From Sarcina ventriculi (GTDB lineage: Bacteria; Bacillota; Clostridia; Clostridiales; Clostridiaceae): a DNA stretch of 64,000 bases. The stretch covers positions 372,001 through 436,000 of the forward strand of contig NZ_UAUL01000001.1 in assembly GCF_900456775.1 (NCBI RefSeq), given 5' to 3'. Positions 35,796 to 46,126 of the stretch are shown here, one piece after another. The position numbers and the translations under genes were made by a program. The notes beneath the pieces were generated by a model, which saw nothing but the letters and a program-made list of their open reading frames with translations, was not told where the DNA came from and ran no database searches. Within the stretch, counting starts at the first letter, position 1; each line of letters opens with the position of its first letter.

Positions 35796-36863
35796 TTAAC
35801 ATTCTAAACCATTAAAAAAACTAATATCTGTTTTATAAATAAAACTCTCTCCTATATCTTTTAGTAATATAACATTTAAATTACCTTCTAAATTTTTTTT
35901 ATCACTCAATATAGACCTTTTAATTTCCTCGTTGTTTACTCTCTTACAAGTTTCAAAAGGAAGATTATATTTTATCAATAAATTTTTTATTTTCTCTGCT
36001 GTTTTAGGTTTTGTTAAAGCTAAACTTTCACTTATTTTAGTTATTAAATACATTCCAATGCCAACACCCTCACCATGAGTATAGCGTTCAAAACCATAGT
36101 TAACCTCTATACTATGACCTAATGTATGACCAAAGTTTAATATCATTCTTTCTCCAGTATCTTTTTCATCATTTTCAACCACTTGCCTTTTTATATCACA
36201 ACAAGTATATATTATCTCATCTATATTTTCTAAAAACTCTATCTTATCTCTAAAAATACTTAATTTCTCAAAAAGGCTTTTATCTTTTATACATCCATAT
36301 TTTATTACCTCTCCCATACCATCATTTAAAAATTTTTCTGGAAGAGTTTCTAACATTTTAGTATCAATTAAAACAAGACTTGGTTGATAAAAAGCACCTA
36401 CTAAATTTTTTCCCCTATCAATATCAATTCCAACTTTCCCTCCAACACTTGAATCTACTTGAGCTAAAAGTGATGTTGGTATTTGAATAAATTTTACTCC
36501 TCTTAAAAAAGTAGCAGCTATAAATCCTGCTAAATCTCCCACAACTCCTCCACCAAAAGCAACTATTAAGTCACTCCTTGTTAAATTAAAATCTAAAAGT
36601 TTATCATATATTGGAATAACAGTGTTAAAATTTTTGCTCTTTTCACCTGGAGTTATTGAAACTACATTAACTAAAAAGCCTTCATTTTTTAGTACATCAC
36701 TTAAAAAATCTCCATATAAACTATTTAAATTATCATCAGTTATTACACATATCTTTTTTCCATTAAAAACTTCTTTTATAAGTTTTCCAAAATCTTTTTT
36801 CAAATTTTTATCTATTAAAATATTATAACTTCTATCTTTAAGATTAACTTTTAATTTTTTCAA
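35796..36863 (-). CDS. aroB: 3-Dehydroquinate synthase
   Basis: Cyclises DAHP to 3-dehydroquinate using NAD and a divalent metal. The 355-residue protein has [42 protein letters not shown], the metal His in [12 protein letters not shown] and [11 protein letters not shown]. The start is TTG at 36863, with only a weak AAGAG site upstream. Second gene of the operon. Confidence 0.94.
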   Translation of the reverse strand: MKKLKVNLKDRSYNILIDKNLKKDFGKLIKEVFNGKKICVITDDNLNSLYGDFLSDVLKNEGFLVNVVSITPGEKSKNFNTVIPIYDKLLDFNLTRSDLIVAFGGGVVGDLAGFIAATFLRGVKFIQIPTSLLAQVDSSVGGKVGIDIDRGKNLVGAFYQPSLVLIDTKMLETLPEKFLNDGMGEVIKYGCIKDKSLFEKLSIFRDKIEFLENIDEIIYTCCDIKRQVVENDEKDTGERMILNFGHTLGHSIEVNYGFERYTHGEGVGIGMYLITKISESLALTKPKTAEKIKNLLIKYNLPFETCKRVNNEEIKRSILSDKKNLEGNLNVILLKDIGESFIYKTDISFFNGLEC

Positions 36864-36882
36864 TATAAGTCAACTCTTTTCT

Positions 36883-37896
36883 TTAAATTTCTCTATCTAC
36901 TGCATTTGCTATTTTCTTTAGTTTTTCAACCAATATTTTATATTCTTCAGGAGTTATTGATTGTTGCCCATCACAAAGAGCATTTTTAGGGTCATTATGA
37001 ACCTCTATTATAAGTCCATCCGCTCCTGCTGCTATGGCAGCTTTAGATAAAGGCTCTACCATCCATGATTTACCCGTTGCATGACTTGGGTCTATTATAA
37101 TTGGAAGATGACTTAATTTTTTAATTACAGGAATCGCACTTAAATCTAAAGTATTTCTTGTATAATTTTCAAAAGTTCTTACACCTCTTTCACAAAGAAT
37201 AACTTGCTCATTACCCCCAGCCATTATATATTCAGCTGACATTAATAATTCCTCTATAGTTGCTGATAATCCTCTTTTTAAAAGTATTGGCTTTTTTATT
37301 TTTCCAAGTTCTTTTAAAAGGTCAAAATTTTGCATATTTCTTGCTCCAACTTGTATTATATCTACCTCTTCATTAAATTTTTCAATCATACTTGTTGACA
37401 TTATTTCAGTAACTATGGGTAGTCCAGTTTTCTTTTTAGCTAATTTTAAAAGTTCTAGTCCTTGAAGTTCTAATCCTTGAAAACTATATGGTGAAGTTCT
37501 TGGCTTAAACGCCCCACCTCTTAGAAATCCTGCTCCACACATTTTAACACTAGAAGCAATATTAGTTATTTGTTCTGCACTTTCTACTGAACATGGACCT
37601 GCAATTAACGCAATCTTTTCCCCACCAATTTTTTGTCCTAATACATCGTATACTGAATTTAAAGGATGAAACATTCTATTTGCCTTTTTAAACGGCTCTT
37701 GAACTTTAGTTATTTTCTCAACTATTTTATTACCCTCTAATTTTTTCTCATCTATTAGAGTAGTATCCCCAACTAAACCTATTACTGATTTTTCAAATCC
37801 TTCAATTAAGGAAGCACTTACACCTAAGTCTTCTACCTCTTTTATTAATCTTTCAATATCTTCACTTTTTGTTTTGGGATTTAATTTTACTATCAT
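36883..37896 (-). CDS. aroF: DAHP synthase, type I-beta with N-terminal regulatory domain
   Basis: First committed step: condenses PEP with erythrose 4-phosphate. The 337-residue protein has an N-terminal ferredoxin-like domain (about 1-70), the type that gives Tyr/Phe feedback inhibition in Thermotoga, then the barrel: ALIAGPCSVES, GGAFKPRTSPYSFQG, VGARNMQN, KRGLSATIEE and DPSHATGKS. It heads the seven-gene operon. AAGGAG lies seven bases before the ATG. No aroD/aroQ dehydratase or phe/tyr-specific gene is in the window. Confidence 0.94.
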   Translation of the reverse strand: MIVKLNPKTKSEDIERLIKEVEDLGVSASLIEGFEKSVIGLVGDTTLIDEKKLEGNKIVEKITKVQEPFKKANRMFHPLNSVYDVLGQKIGGEKIALIAGPCSVESAEQITNIASSVKMCGAGFLRGGAFKPRTSPYSFQGLELQGLELLKLAKKKTGLPIVTEIMSTSMIEKFNEEVDIIQVGARNMQNFDLLKELGKIKKPILLKRGLSATIEELLMSAEYIMAGGNEQVILCERGVRTFENYTRNTLDLSAIPVIKKLSHLPIIIDPSHATGKSWMVEPLSKAAIAAGADGLIIEVHNDPKNALCDGQQSITPEEYKILVEKLKKIANAVDREI

Positions 37897-37962
37897 TTTT
37901 GCTCTCCTTAAATTGTATTTGTATCTTTATTATTATGGTTTTATATGTACAAAATTCTATTT

Positions 37963-37992
37963 TTATTTTAAATAATTATTTTTTAATCATCG
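37963..37992 (-). CDS. Possible 9-codon leader frame upstream of aroF
   Basis: ATG at 37992 opens MIKKNNYLK and stops, about 65 bases before aroF. TAGGAGAGGGTG stands upstream as a good ribosome binding site. There is only one aromatic codon and no terminator hairpin between it and aroF, so classical attenuation is not supported. It may be chance. Confidence 0.25.
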
Positions 37993-38058
37993 CAACACCC
38001 TCTCCTAATTATATTATATGTAAAATTCATTAAAATTTTAAAATCTAATAAAAAACTC

Positions 38059-38089
38059 TTGACTTAGAGTTAACTTTAAGTATTAAAAT
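38059..38089 (+). promoter_or_regulatory. MerR-family-type promoter for the Dxs-like gene
   Basis: A -35 TTGACT (38059-38064) and a -10 TAAAAT (38084-38089) are 19 bases apart. A near-perfect dyad, ACTTAGAGTTAACTTTAAGT, fills the spacer. A long spacer with a central dyad is the mark of promoters activated by MerR-family proteins; AGTTAACT resembles AdhR/NmlR-type sites. No MerR gene lies in the window. TATTAA at 38081 with a 16-base spacer is an alternative -10. Confidence 0.6.
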
Positions 38090-38095
38090 GAATTT

Positions 38096-38118
38096 AAGTT
38101 ACGATGTTGAAGTAACTT
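38096..38118 (+). repeat. Hairpin at the expected mRNA 5' end
   Basis: AAGTTAC and GTAACTT, 9 bases apart, lie right where transcription from the MerR-type promoter should begin. The hairpin could stabilise the message or be a second operator. Confidence 0.4.
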
Positions 38119-38255
38119 TAACATAAAAGAATAAATAAGGCAATAAAACTTCATACTAAAATACTAGGTAAACAAAGTTATACCAAATGTATTTAGATTA
38201 AAAATTTATGATAAAAATAAGTTTTTCAAAATATTTATAAATTGGAGGAAAAGAT

Positions 38256-40010
38256 ATGTATTTAGAAAAAATTAATGGTCCAGAAGATATTAAAAAATTA
38301 AAAAAAGAACAACTTCAAACATTAGCAGACGAAACTAGAAACGCTCTAATTAATAAAATAAGTAATGTTGGTGGACACAGTGGACCTAATCTTGGAGTAG
38401 TAGAATTAACTATTGCTATGCACTATGTATTTGATTCACCAAAAGATAAGATAGTATTTGATGTATCTCACCAATCTTACCCTCACAAAATTCTTACTGG
38501 AAGAAAACAAGCATTTATGGATTCAAATCATTTTGGTGATGTAACTGGTTATACAAATCCATTAGAAAGTGAACATGATTTATTTACAATAGGACACACT
38601 TCAACGTCTGTATCTCTTGCTTTAGGTCTTGCAAAAGGTAGAGATTTGAAAAAAAACAATGAAAATGTTATTGCAATCATTGGTGATGGTTCACTTTCAG
38701 GTGGTGAGGCTTTAGAAGCACTTGATTATGCTGGAGAATATAAAAATAATTTAATTATTATAGTTAACGATAACGACCAAAGCATAGCTGAAAACCATGG
38801 TGGTATCTATAAAACATTAAAAGAATTAAGAGAAAATAATGGTGAAAGTAACCACAATATGTTTAAAGCCTTTGGTTTAGAATATAAATATTTAGATGAT
38901 GGACACAATATAGAAAAATTAATAGAACTTTTTGAAAGCGTAAAAGGAATTGATCATCCTATTGTTCTTCATATTCATACTATAAAAGGTAAGGGACTTT
39001 CATATGCAGAAGCAAACCGTGAGTTATGGCATGCTGGAGGCCCATTTAACATAGAAGACGGTTCATCAAAAGGTGGTGGCTTCAATCTTGATCCAACAGT
39101 ATTTGAATCTTTAAAAGAATTACTTGATAATAATGATAAAGCCGTAGTACTAAATGCTGGAACACCTATGGTACTTGGATTTATGAAAGATGTTAGAGAA
39201 GAATATGTTAAAAGAGGGCAATTTATAGACGTCGGAATTGCAGAGGAAAATGCAGTTGCTATGAGTAGCGGTATTGCTAAAAACGGTGGTACAGCTGTAT
39301 TTGGTACATTTGCTCCATTTTTCCAAAGAACTTATGACCAAATATCTCATGACCTTTGCTTAAATGATAACCCTGCAACTATGCTTGTAGTATCACCTGG
39401 TATATATGGTATGAATACAAATACTCATATTGCATTATGTGATATTCAAATGTTTGCTCATATCCCAAATCTTATTTATCTTGCTCCAGCAAGCAAAGAA
39501 GAATATAGACAAATGTTTAAATTTGCAACAACACAAAAAGAGCATCCAGTAGCAATTAGAGTTCCTGTTGTATTTACGCAATCAGGCGTAGAAGATACCA
39601 CAGATTATTCTGTATATAATAAAAATAAAGTAGAAATTAAAGGTTCTAAAGTTGCAATTTTTGCTGTAGGTGCTATGTTACCAATGGCATTAGAAACTGC
39701 AAAGAAAGTAAAAGAGGAAACTGGACTTGAAATTACTGTAATTAATCCTAGATTCTTAACTGGATTAGACGAAGAATTACTAACTAAATTAAAAGAAAAC
39801 CATGAACTAGTTATCACACTAGAAGATGGAGAACTAATTGGTGGTTACGGTCAAACAATAGCTTCATTCTATGGCGACATGAATATCAAAGTAAAAAATT
39901 ATGGAATCTCAAAAGCTTTCCATACAGATTTTAAAGCCGATGAATTATTAGCTGAAAATGGAATGTCTGTAGAACAATTAACTGCTTATATTAAAAAATC
40001 TGTTTACTAA
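38256..40010 (+). CDS. 1-Deoxy-D-xylulose-5-phosphate synthase-like (short form)
   Basis: A 584-residue thiamine diphosphate enzyme of the Dxs family. It has GGHSGPNLGVVELTIAMHYVF, FDVSHQSYPHKILTGRK, the TPP motif GDGSLSGGEALEALDYAGEY...NDN, and the transketolase central and C-terminal domains (VGIAEENAVAMSSGIAKNG, PRFLTGLDEELL). Dxs makes the first isoprenoid (MEP pathway) intermediate and feeds thiamine and pyridoxal. It is about 40 residues shorter than typical Dxs and may be a second, specialised copy: it stands alone under a MerR-type promoter. GGAGG precedes the ATG. Confidence 0.82.
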   Translation: MYLEKINGPEDIKKLKKEQLQTLADETRNALINKISNVGGHSGPNLGVVELTIAMHYVFDSPKDKIVFDVSHQSYPHKILTGRKQAFMDSNHFGDVTGYTNPLESEHDLFTIGHTSTSVSLALGLAKGRDLKKNNENVIAIIGDGSLSGGEALEALDYAGEYKNNLIIIVNDNDQSIAENHGGIYKTLKELRENNGESNHNMFKAFGLEYKYLDDGHNIEKLIELFESVKGIDHPIVLHIHTIKGKGLSYAEANRELWHAGGPFNIEDGSSKGGGFNLDPTVFESLKELLDNNDKAVVLNAGTPMVLGFMKDVREEYVKRGQFIDVGIAEENAVAMSSGIAKNGGTAVFGTFAPFFQRTYDQISHDLCLNDNPATMLVVSPGIYGMNTNTHIALCDIQMFAHIPNLIYLAPASKEEYRQMFKFATTQKEHPVAIRVPVVFTQSGVEDTTDYSVYNKNKVEIKGSKVAIFAVGAMLPMALETAKKVKEETGLEITVINPRFLTGLDEELLTKLKENHELVITLEDGELIGGYGQTIASFYGDMNIKVKNYGISKAFHTDFKADELLAENGMSVEQLTAYIKKSVY

Positions 40011-40068
40011 TAAAAAAACTAAAAAAACAGATTAAAAAATGTTATAAGCATAAACATTAAAATATTTA

Positions 40069-40097
40069 TAGAGTAGGTAAAAGTATAACCTACTCTA
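40069..40097. terminator. Bidirectional terminator
   Basis: TAGAGTAGGT/ACCTACTCTA with a 9-base loop, followed on the plus strand by TTATTTTTTAT. It separates the Dxs-like gene from the convergent nitrogenase-like operon. Confidence 0.85.
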
Positions 40098-40114
40098 TTA
40101 TTTTTTATATTCAA

Positions 40115-41326
40115 TTAAAATTCTTTAATCGATAATATTTTTTCCATAAAATATATAGTTCCTCTAAAACCAACAAATGGATTATATGGATTTACCTTTA
40201 CCTCTTCAAAATTAGGATTACTTATTTGTATATCAAGATTACTTTTATGTTTCATCTTTAAAGTTCCACCATCTGCTAATAACATAGCTAGTGATTCATT
40301 TTCTAAATATTTTAATATGTTTAATTCTCCGCTATCTACAATTACGCCTTCATCATCTACTTTGCAATTATGAATAATTTCAGCTCTATGAACATTAAAA
40401 TTTAATTCTTTCATAAATTCCTTAACTGATAATAAAGTATCTTTATCAGCAAATATAGCAATATTTTTATTTTTAAGTAATTTTATTTTCATATTTACTC
40501 TAAACATATGTTTTTTTATAAGCTTTTCTTCCTCTTTTATGTTATCCAAGTTTATAACATAATTAGTTTTTTCTTTTATCATATCTATCCATTTCATAGT
40601 TTGAGTAAAGCCTATAGGCTTATAATATATATATGGTATTTTAAATTTATTTTCCATATACACCGCTGCTTTTAGCCCTTCTCCTCTAAGCACTATATTT
40701 AAATTAGCCTTAGATGCATTTTCTAAACTTTCTATATCTGTATAAGCTGTAAATATAGTATTAACTTCTTTATTAAATATAGATTTCATCATTCTTTTAA
40801 TTTCTTCACAATCAGATAAAAAATTAAAACAATCTATATTAGAACCAATGATATTAAATGTATCTGTTTTCTCCAAATTATCTTTTACTATATTTTTAGC
40901 TATTAATTCAAATCCCTTTTCAACTCCTCTATTATAATCATCTTTTAATCCCCCTATATCAATAGGTATAATCTTAGCATTTACTTCGTGACTAATTTCA
41001 CTACATATACCATGTATATCACTACCTATAATTGATGTTATAGAAGATGTTAAAACAAATATATATTTAGGTTTAATATTTATATCTATTTCTCTTATTG
41101 AATCTATTAATCTATCATAAGAACCAAAAGTTATATCTGTCTCTGACATATGCGTTGAATATATTTTAGCTAAAGCTTCTCCATTTAATTGACCTATAGC
41201 CTCAACTGCGTAATGGGTTGTCCCAGTTGGGCCAAACTCTACTATACATGCATTTTCTATTGTACATAGCGTCCATATTAATCCCATTCTATCTGATGGT
41301 ACTACTAAATTTTTATAAAGTTTCAT
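40115..41326 (-). CDS. Nitrogenase component 1-like subunit (second)
   Basis: A 403-residue protein of the nitrogenase component 1 oxidoreductase family (NifD/NifK, BchN/BchB, CfbD). N-terminal features: MGLIWTLCTIENACIVEFGPTGTTHYA, where Cys27 and the GPTGT loop match the cluster-binding region, but the other usual Cys ligands are absent (Thr in GTTHYA where GC..Y is common; FVLTSSITSIIGSD where TTC..E.IGDD is common). It therefore probably does not hold a full cluster alone and pairs with the 416-residue subunit upstream. Last gene of the Fur-box operon, 9 bases after its partner, with AAGGGG before the ATG. Confidence 0.8.
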   Translation of the reverse strand: MKLYKNLVVPSDRMGLIWTLCTIENACIVEFGPTGTTHYAVEAIGQLNGEALAKIYSTHMSETDITFGSYDRLIDSIREIDINIKPKYIFVLTSSITSIIGSDIHGICSEISHEVNAKIIPIDIGGLKDDYNRGVEKGFELIAKNIVKDNLEKTDTFNIIGSNIDCFNFLSDCEEIKRMMKSIFNKEVNTIFTAYTDIESLENASKANLNIVLRGEGLKAAVYMENKFKIPYIYYKPIGFTQTMKWIDMIKEKTNYVINLDNIKEEEKLIKKHMFRVNMKIKLLKNKNIAIFADKDTLLSVKEFMKELNFNVHRAEIIHNCKVDDEGVIVDSGELNILKYLENESLAMLLADGGTLKMKHKSNLDIQISNPNFEEVKVNPYNPFVGFRGTIYFMEKILSIKEF

Positions 41327-41335
41327 ATTTACCCC

Positions 41336-42586
41336 TTAATCTTTAAACTTATTTATTAAATCATTCATAATTGCTATAGGTAACTCATATCCGATTTTTT
41401 GAGCATTATTATCTAGAGTTATTTGCTTTAAACCTTTAGATTTTAATAACATTGGATTCTCATGACCTATATAAATATCTGCGCCTATTTCACTATATAA
41501 CTCTCTTAGTGGTGCAATATTAGCAATCCTTGTTACATACGGATTATATCCTTTATCTACTATATACTTTTTCCACTTTAAATCTACATTATATAATTCC
41601 CTTAATTGAATAAGTTTTGGTATCATCCCTAAATCAATTAAAAAAGATGAAGTTTCACAAGGCATCATAGGAGTATTCCCATATATAAAAGACTTTCCAA
41701 AAGTAATTTTTTTAATTTTTTCTAAACACTCATCATATTCTTTTTCCATACTCTCTAAATATTTAGTTAAATCTATACTCAACAATTCACTTATCATTTT
41801 ATAATTATTATTTATTATTTTTTTGTCCATATTTTTATCAAAAAATACATAAGGAATATCAAAATTTTTCTTCATATTTTCAGCTAATTCTAAAGCTATC
41901 ATATCAGTAACTATATTTAACTTAGCTTTAGGTGCTGTTTTTATTGTTTCTATCGTACACTTTGATGGTATTATAACATTCACTTTAATACCTTTAGAAG
42001 TTAACACTTTAAAAAGTTCTGTATTCTCAATACCACTTTGTCTATGCCCTAATATATTAACCCCATCCAAATCATCTTGCTTTTGCATAATATTACAAAA
42101 AGAATTTAAAGCTCTCATCATTCCAGGTATATGACTATTACATTTATAATGCTCCGTTTGTACAACAAATATAGGTATTCCAAAATTATTTTCACTACTC
42201 TCTAAATCTTTATAATCTTCTCCTATTAATTCTGGTACACAAGTTGTTACAACCATTATTCCCGAAGGTTTTTCATATTCTATAATATGTTCTATTGCCA
42301 TTTTTACTTGCTCATAAGCCCCAAAAACCACTTCTTTTTCTTTCATTACAAGAGAATAAACCTTATCCATTCCCTTTTGCCTATTATTACTAAAAACCTT
42401 GGTATAATAAGTACATTCACTTGTTCCAACAACTAACATAGCCATATCTTTAACATAAGACGCAGTTAATGCAACTCCAAATAGTGGACAATGTGTGCCT
42501 GGGAAAATAGCAGAACTTAACGCTTTAATATCCTTGTCCTCTTTAATATCTTTTAATTTATTTAAAACACTTAAACTATAATTCAA
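41336..42586 (-). CDS. Nitrogenase component 1-like subunit (first)
   Basis: A 416-residue nitrogenase component 1-like protein that keeps three Cys at the expected places: GTHCPLFG, GTSECTYYTKVF and VTTCVPELIGEDYKDLE. These match the P-cluster or [4Fe-4S] ligands of NifD/BchN-type proteins. No nifE, nifN, nifB or cofactor genes are near, so nitrogen fixation is not supported. It follows the haem-type ABC genes in one operon. The start is TTG at 42586, with AAAGGTG eight bases upstream; the ATG at 42607 has no ribosome binding site. Confidence 0.82.
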   Translation of the reverse strand: MNYSLSVLNKLKDIKEDKDIKALSSAIFPGTHCPLFGVALTASYVKDMAMLVVGTSECTYYTKVFSNNRQKGMDKVYSLVMKEKEVVFGAYEQVKMAIEHIIEYEKPSGIMVVTTCVPELIGEDYKDLESSENNFGIPIFVVQTEHYKCNSHIPGMMRALNSFCNIMQKQDDLDGVNILGHRQSGIENTELFKVLTSKGIKVNVIIPSKCTIETIKTAPKAKLNIVTDMIALELAENMKKNFDIPYVFFDKNMDKKIINNNYKMISELLSIDLTKYLESMEKEYDECLEKIKKITFGKSFIYGNTPMMPCETSSFLIDLGMIPKLIQLRELYNVDLKWKKYIVDKGYNPYVTRIANIAPLRELYSEIGADIYIGHENPMLLKSKGLKQITLDNNAQKIGYELPIAIMNDLINKFKD

Positions 42587-42609
42587 AATTATTACACCTT
42601 TCATCATTA

Positions 42610-43389
42610 TTAATAAGAAACTTCTAAAGGATATATATGAAGTTTATTGCTTACAGGTTCCTTATTGATAACACATCTTACATTATATACATTATTTATA
42701 ATTTCTTCATTTATGATATCTTCTGGTTTACCATCTGCAACTATATCTCCTTTTTTCATTATTATCACCCTATGACTATATCTAACAGCCTGATTTAAAT
42801 CATGCAAAACCATCAAAATTGTCATATTAAACCTATTATTTATATCTACAACAAGATCCATAAGTTCTAATTGATGACACATATCTAAATAAGTTGTTGG
42901 TTCATCTAAAAGTAATACTTTAGGTTTTTGAGCAAGTGCCATAGCAAGATATACTCTTTGTCTTTCTCCACCTGATAATTCTAATATCCTTCTTTCAGAA
43001 TAAATATCAGTACATGTATTTTTTAATGCCCAATTAACTATTTCTTCATCCTCTTCATTCTTCATCTCATACCATCTTTTATGAGGTATTCTCCCATAAT
43101 AAACTAAATCCCTAACCTTTATATCATCTGGAGAAGAGTTGTGTTGTGAGAGTGTGGACATTATTTTTGCTATATCACTAATCTTCATGATATCTACGTT
43201 TTTTTTATCTATAAATACCTCTCCACTATTTTTCCTTAAAAATTTTCCTAAAGATTTTAATAGAGTAGATTTCCCAGACCCATTAGGACCTATTATAGAA
43301 ACTATTTCTCCTTCTTTTATATTTACTGATAAATTCTTTATTATTTCTTTATTTTCATAACCTGAATTTAAATTATTTACACTTATCAC
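42610..43389 (-). CDS. ABC transporter ATPase, FecE/HmuV type
   Basis: A 259-residue ATPase of iron-complex, haem or B12 importers: Walker A GPNGSGKSTLLKSL, QHNSSP Q-loop, signature LSGGERQRVYLAMAL, Walker B VLLLDEPTTYLD and MVLHDLNQAVRYSH. It is GTG-initiated; the G of GTG is shared with the permease stop TAG. GGGGAG lies upstream. It works with the permease and the IsdE-like lipoprotein encoded just before it. Confidence 0.92.
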   Translation of the reverse strand: MISVNNLNSGYENKEIIKNLSVNIKEGEIVSIIGPNGSGKSTLLKSLGKFLRKNSGEVFIDKKNVDIMKISDIAKIMSTLSQHNSSPDDIKVRDLVYYGRIPHKRWYEMKNEEDEEIVNWALKNTCTDIYSERRILELSGGERQRVYLAMALAQKPKVLLLDEPTTYLDMCHQLELMDLVVDINNRFNMTILMVLHDLNQAVRYSHRVIIMKKGDIVADGKPEDIINEEIINNVYNVRCVINKEPVSNKLHIYPLEVSY

Positions 43390-44429
43390 TATTTTTCTCC
43401 CCTTTTTAAAAGATACAAGAAAAATGGTCCACCAAGTATAGACATAACAACTCCAACAGGAAGTTCTACAGCCCCTAGTATCGTTCTTGATATTGTATCT
43501 GCTATAAGCAAAACACTACCCCCCAATACCATAGAAAATGGTATTAAATATTTGTGATCTGAACCAATTATCATTCTTCCTATATGAGGAACTATTAATC
43601 CTACAAAACTTATCACTCCAACAATTGCCGTACAAGTTCCAGCTAAAAATACAGATATAGCGGATAATATAATTCTTGTTTTTGCAACATTAAATCCCAA
43701 GTTAATCGCAGTATCATCACCTAGACTTAATACATTTGCTCCTCTTATACAAAATAAAGACAATATAAGTCCTATTAATGAATAAATTGCAATTATTTTA
43801 GTATCATTCCACGTTTTTGATGCAAGACTTCCATTTAACCAAAGCAAAGCACTTTGTATTCTATCGCTATACATTGTAGTTAACAATGAGATAACTCCTC
43901 CAAGTATTGAATTTATAGCAACACCTGCTAAAACAACTCTCATTGGATTTAATCCATTCTTCCACGCCATCAAATACACTAATATACACGCAAATGCTCC
44001 ACCTAAAAAAGCTATCATAGGCAATATTGTAGTATATTTAGGAAACAACAAAAGTATAAATATTGCAAAAACGCTAGCCCCTGAAGATACCCCCGTTATT
44101 CCTGGATCTGCTAATGGATTTTTCATTACTGCTTGTAAAAGACATCCTGATACAGCTAAACTTGCTCCAACTAAAACAGCTAATATATTCCTTGGCAATC
44201 TCATATGATAAACAATTGTTACAACCACCTTATTATCATTTTTTATCAAAGCTAAAATTATTTCATTAAAACTTAAATTTACACTTCCAACAGTTGAAAA
44301 AATAAATATAAGCAGTATTAAGATTACGCTCATTGCGCAAATAATTGCTACCTTTTTATTATTACTAATTTTTTCCTTAAAACTTTGTCCATCTTTTTTC
44401 TTAAGTAGCATATTTTTGTTACTCTCCAT
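43389..44429 (-). CDS. ABC transporter permease, FecCD/HmuU family
   Basis: A 346-residue permease with about ten membrane segments: basic N-terminal tail, LRLPRNILAVLVGASLAVSGCLLQAVMKNPLADPGITGVSSGAS, and VGVISFVGLIVPHIGRMIIG, both hallmark motifs of siderophore/haem/cobalamin permeases, then PVGVVMSILGGPFFLYLL. It forms a homodimer in known systems. It starts two bases after the lipoprotein gene ends and overlaps the ATPase gene by one base. Confidence 0.92.
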   Translation of the reverse strand: MESNKNMLLKKKDGQSFKEKISNNKKVAIICAMSVILILLIFIFSTVGSVNLSFNEIILALIKNDNKVVVTIVYHMRLPRNILAVLVGASLAVSGCLLQAVMKNPLADPGITGVSSGASVFAIFILLLFPKYTTILPMIAFLGGAFACILVYLMAWKNGLNPMRVVLAGVAINSILGGVISLLTTMYSDRIQSALLWLNGSLASKTWNDTKIIAIYSLIGLILSLFCIRGANVLSLGDDTAINLGFNVAKTRIILSAISVFLAGTCTAIVGVISFVGLIVPHIGRMIIGSDHKYLIPFSMVLGGSVLLIADTISRTILGAVELPVGVVMSILGGPFFLYLLKRGEK

Positions 44430-44431
44430 TA

Positions 44432-45318
44432 TTATTCACCATAGAATATATTTCCAAGCTCAGTTATAGCCTCTTTAACATTAAGATTTGCTGAAACTCC
44501 AAAAATACTTGGGTCTAAATCGTAAATATTTCCATTTTCACTTGCTTTTATTGAACTCCATGCAGGATTTTCACTAAATTCCTTTTCAAAGCCAGCCTTA
44601 CTCTCTTCTATATTTCCGTGAGCAAGTCTTAATACATAATCCGGATTAATATCTAAAACTTGTTCCATACTAAAGTTTACATAAGCTGAATCTGCCTCCA
44701 ATTCATCTGTTATATTAGAAATTCCAATAGAATTTAATAAATCTCCAACATAAGATTTATCAGTAGCTAACATATAACTCTCACCTGTTCCAAAAACTAT
44801 TGCAACTTTAATATTATCTTTATTTGCTTTTTGTAAAACCTCATCCACAGAAGATTGTAAATCTTCAACTAATTCCTTTGCTTTACTTTCCTTATTGCCT
44901 AACTTACCAAGTTCTAATATACTATTTTTAAAATTTTCAAAGGTAGTTGTGTTAAAATAAAAAGTATTTATTCCATATTGTTTAACTTGCTCATCTAATT
45001 TTTCTTTAAAATTACTATCAAGAACTAATAAATCACTTTCTAATGAAACTACAACTTCTAAATTAGGTGAAAATGCTTGTCCTATTTGCGTTAGCCCCTC
45101 ATATCTTTTTGGCAATTCAGTACTTGTTTGAGGTACTCCAACTAACTCCATTTCTAATTTATCCATAACTTGTGTTGCAGCTACTGTTCCAGATGCTATC
45201 TTTAATTCCTGAACTTCTCCTACAGTATTATTTACTTCTTTAGTACCATTATTATCACTTCCACATCCTATTGCTAATACTGACATACTTGCCAATATAG
45301 CTATAAAAAATTTCTTTA

Positions 45319-45322
<4 letters not shown>
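44432..45322 (-). CDS. IsdE-like haem/iron-complex binding lipoprotein
   Basis: A 296-residue class III binding protein. The lipobox LAIGC ends at Cys20. The mature part resembles staphylococcal haem protein Isd[64 protein letters not shown] and [14 protein letters not shown]. The His in LRLAHG matches the IsdE haem-ligand His; the Met expected before SP appears replaced by Phe (QAFSPN). The comparison is from memory. Its ATG overlaps the NifH-like stop (ATGA), so it is translationally coupled to that gene. Confidence 0.85.
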
Positions 45323-46083
<761 letters not shown>

Positions 46084-46090
46084 TTTTTAT

Positions 46091-46096
46091 ATTATA
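46091..46096 (-). promoter_or_regulatory. -10 element of the nitrogenase-like operon
   Basis: TATAAT on the minus strand, only eight bases before the first NifH-like sense codons; no good -35 is found 16-18 bases upstream, where the Fur box lies. Confidence 0.55.
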
Positions 46097-46106
46097 AATA
46101 ATATTA

Positions 46107-46126
46107 TGATAATGATTTTCATTATT
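46107..46126 (-). promoter_or_regulatory. Fur box
   Basis: GATAATGATTTTCATTATT at 46108-46126 matches 16 of 19 positions of GATAATGATAATCATTATC. It lies 12-30 bases upstream of the -10 box, where bound Fur would block RNA polymerase. This predicts derepression in iron starvation. Confidence 0.8.

Noticed and set aside
37963-37992. Classical aromatic amino-acid attenuator before aroF
   Set aside because: The short frame has a single Tyr codon and no terminator/antiterminator pair follows.
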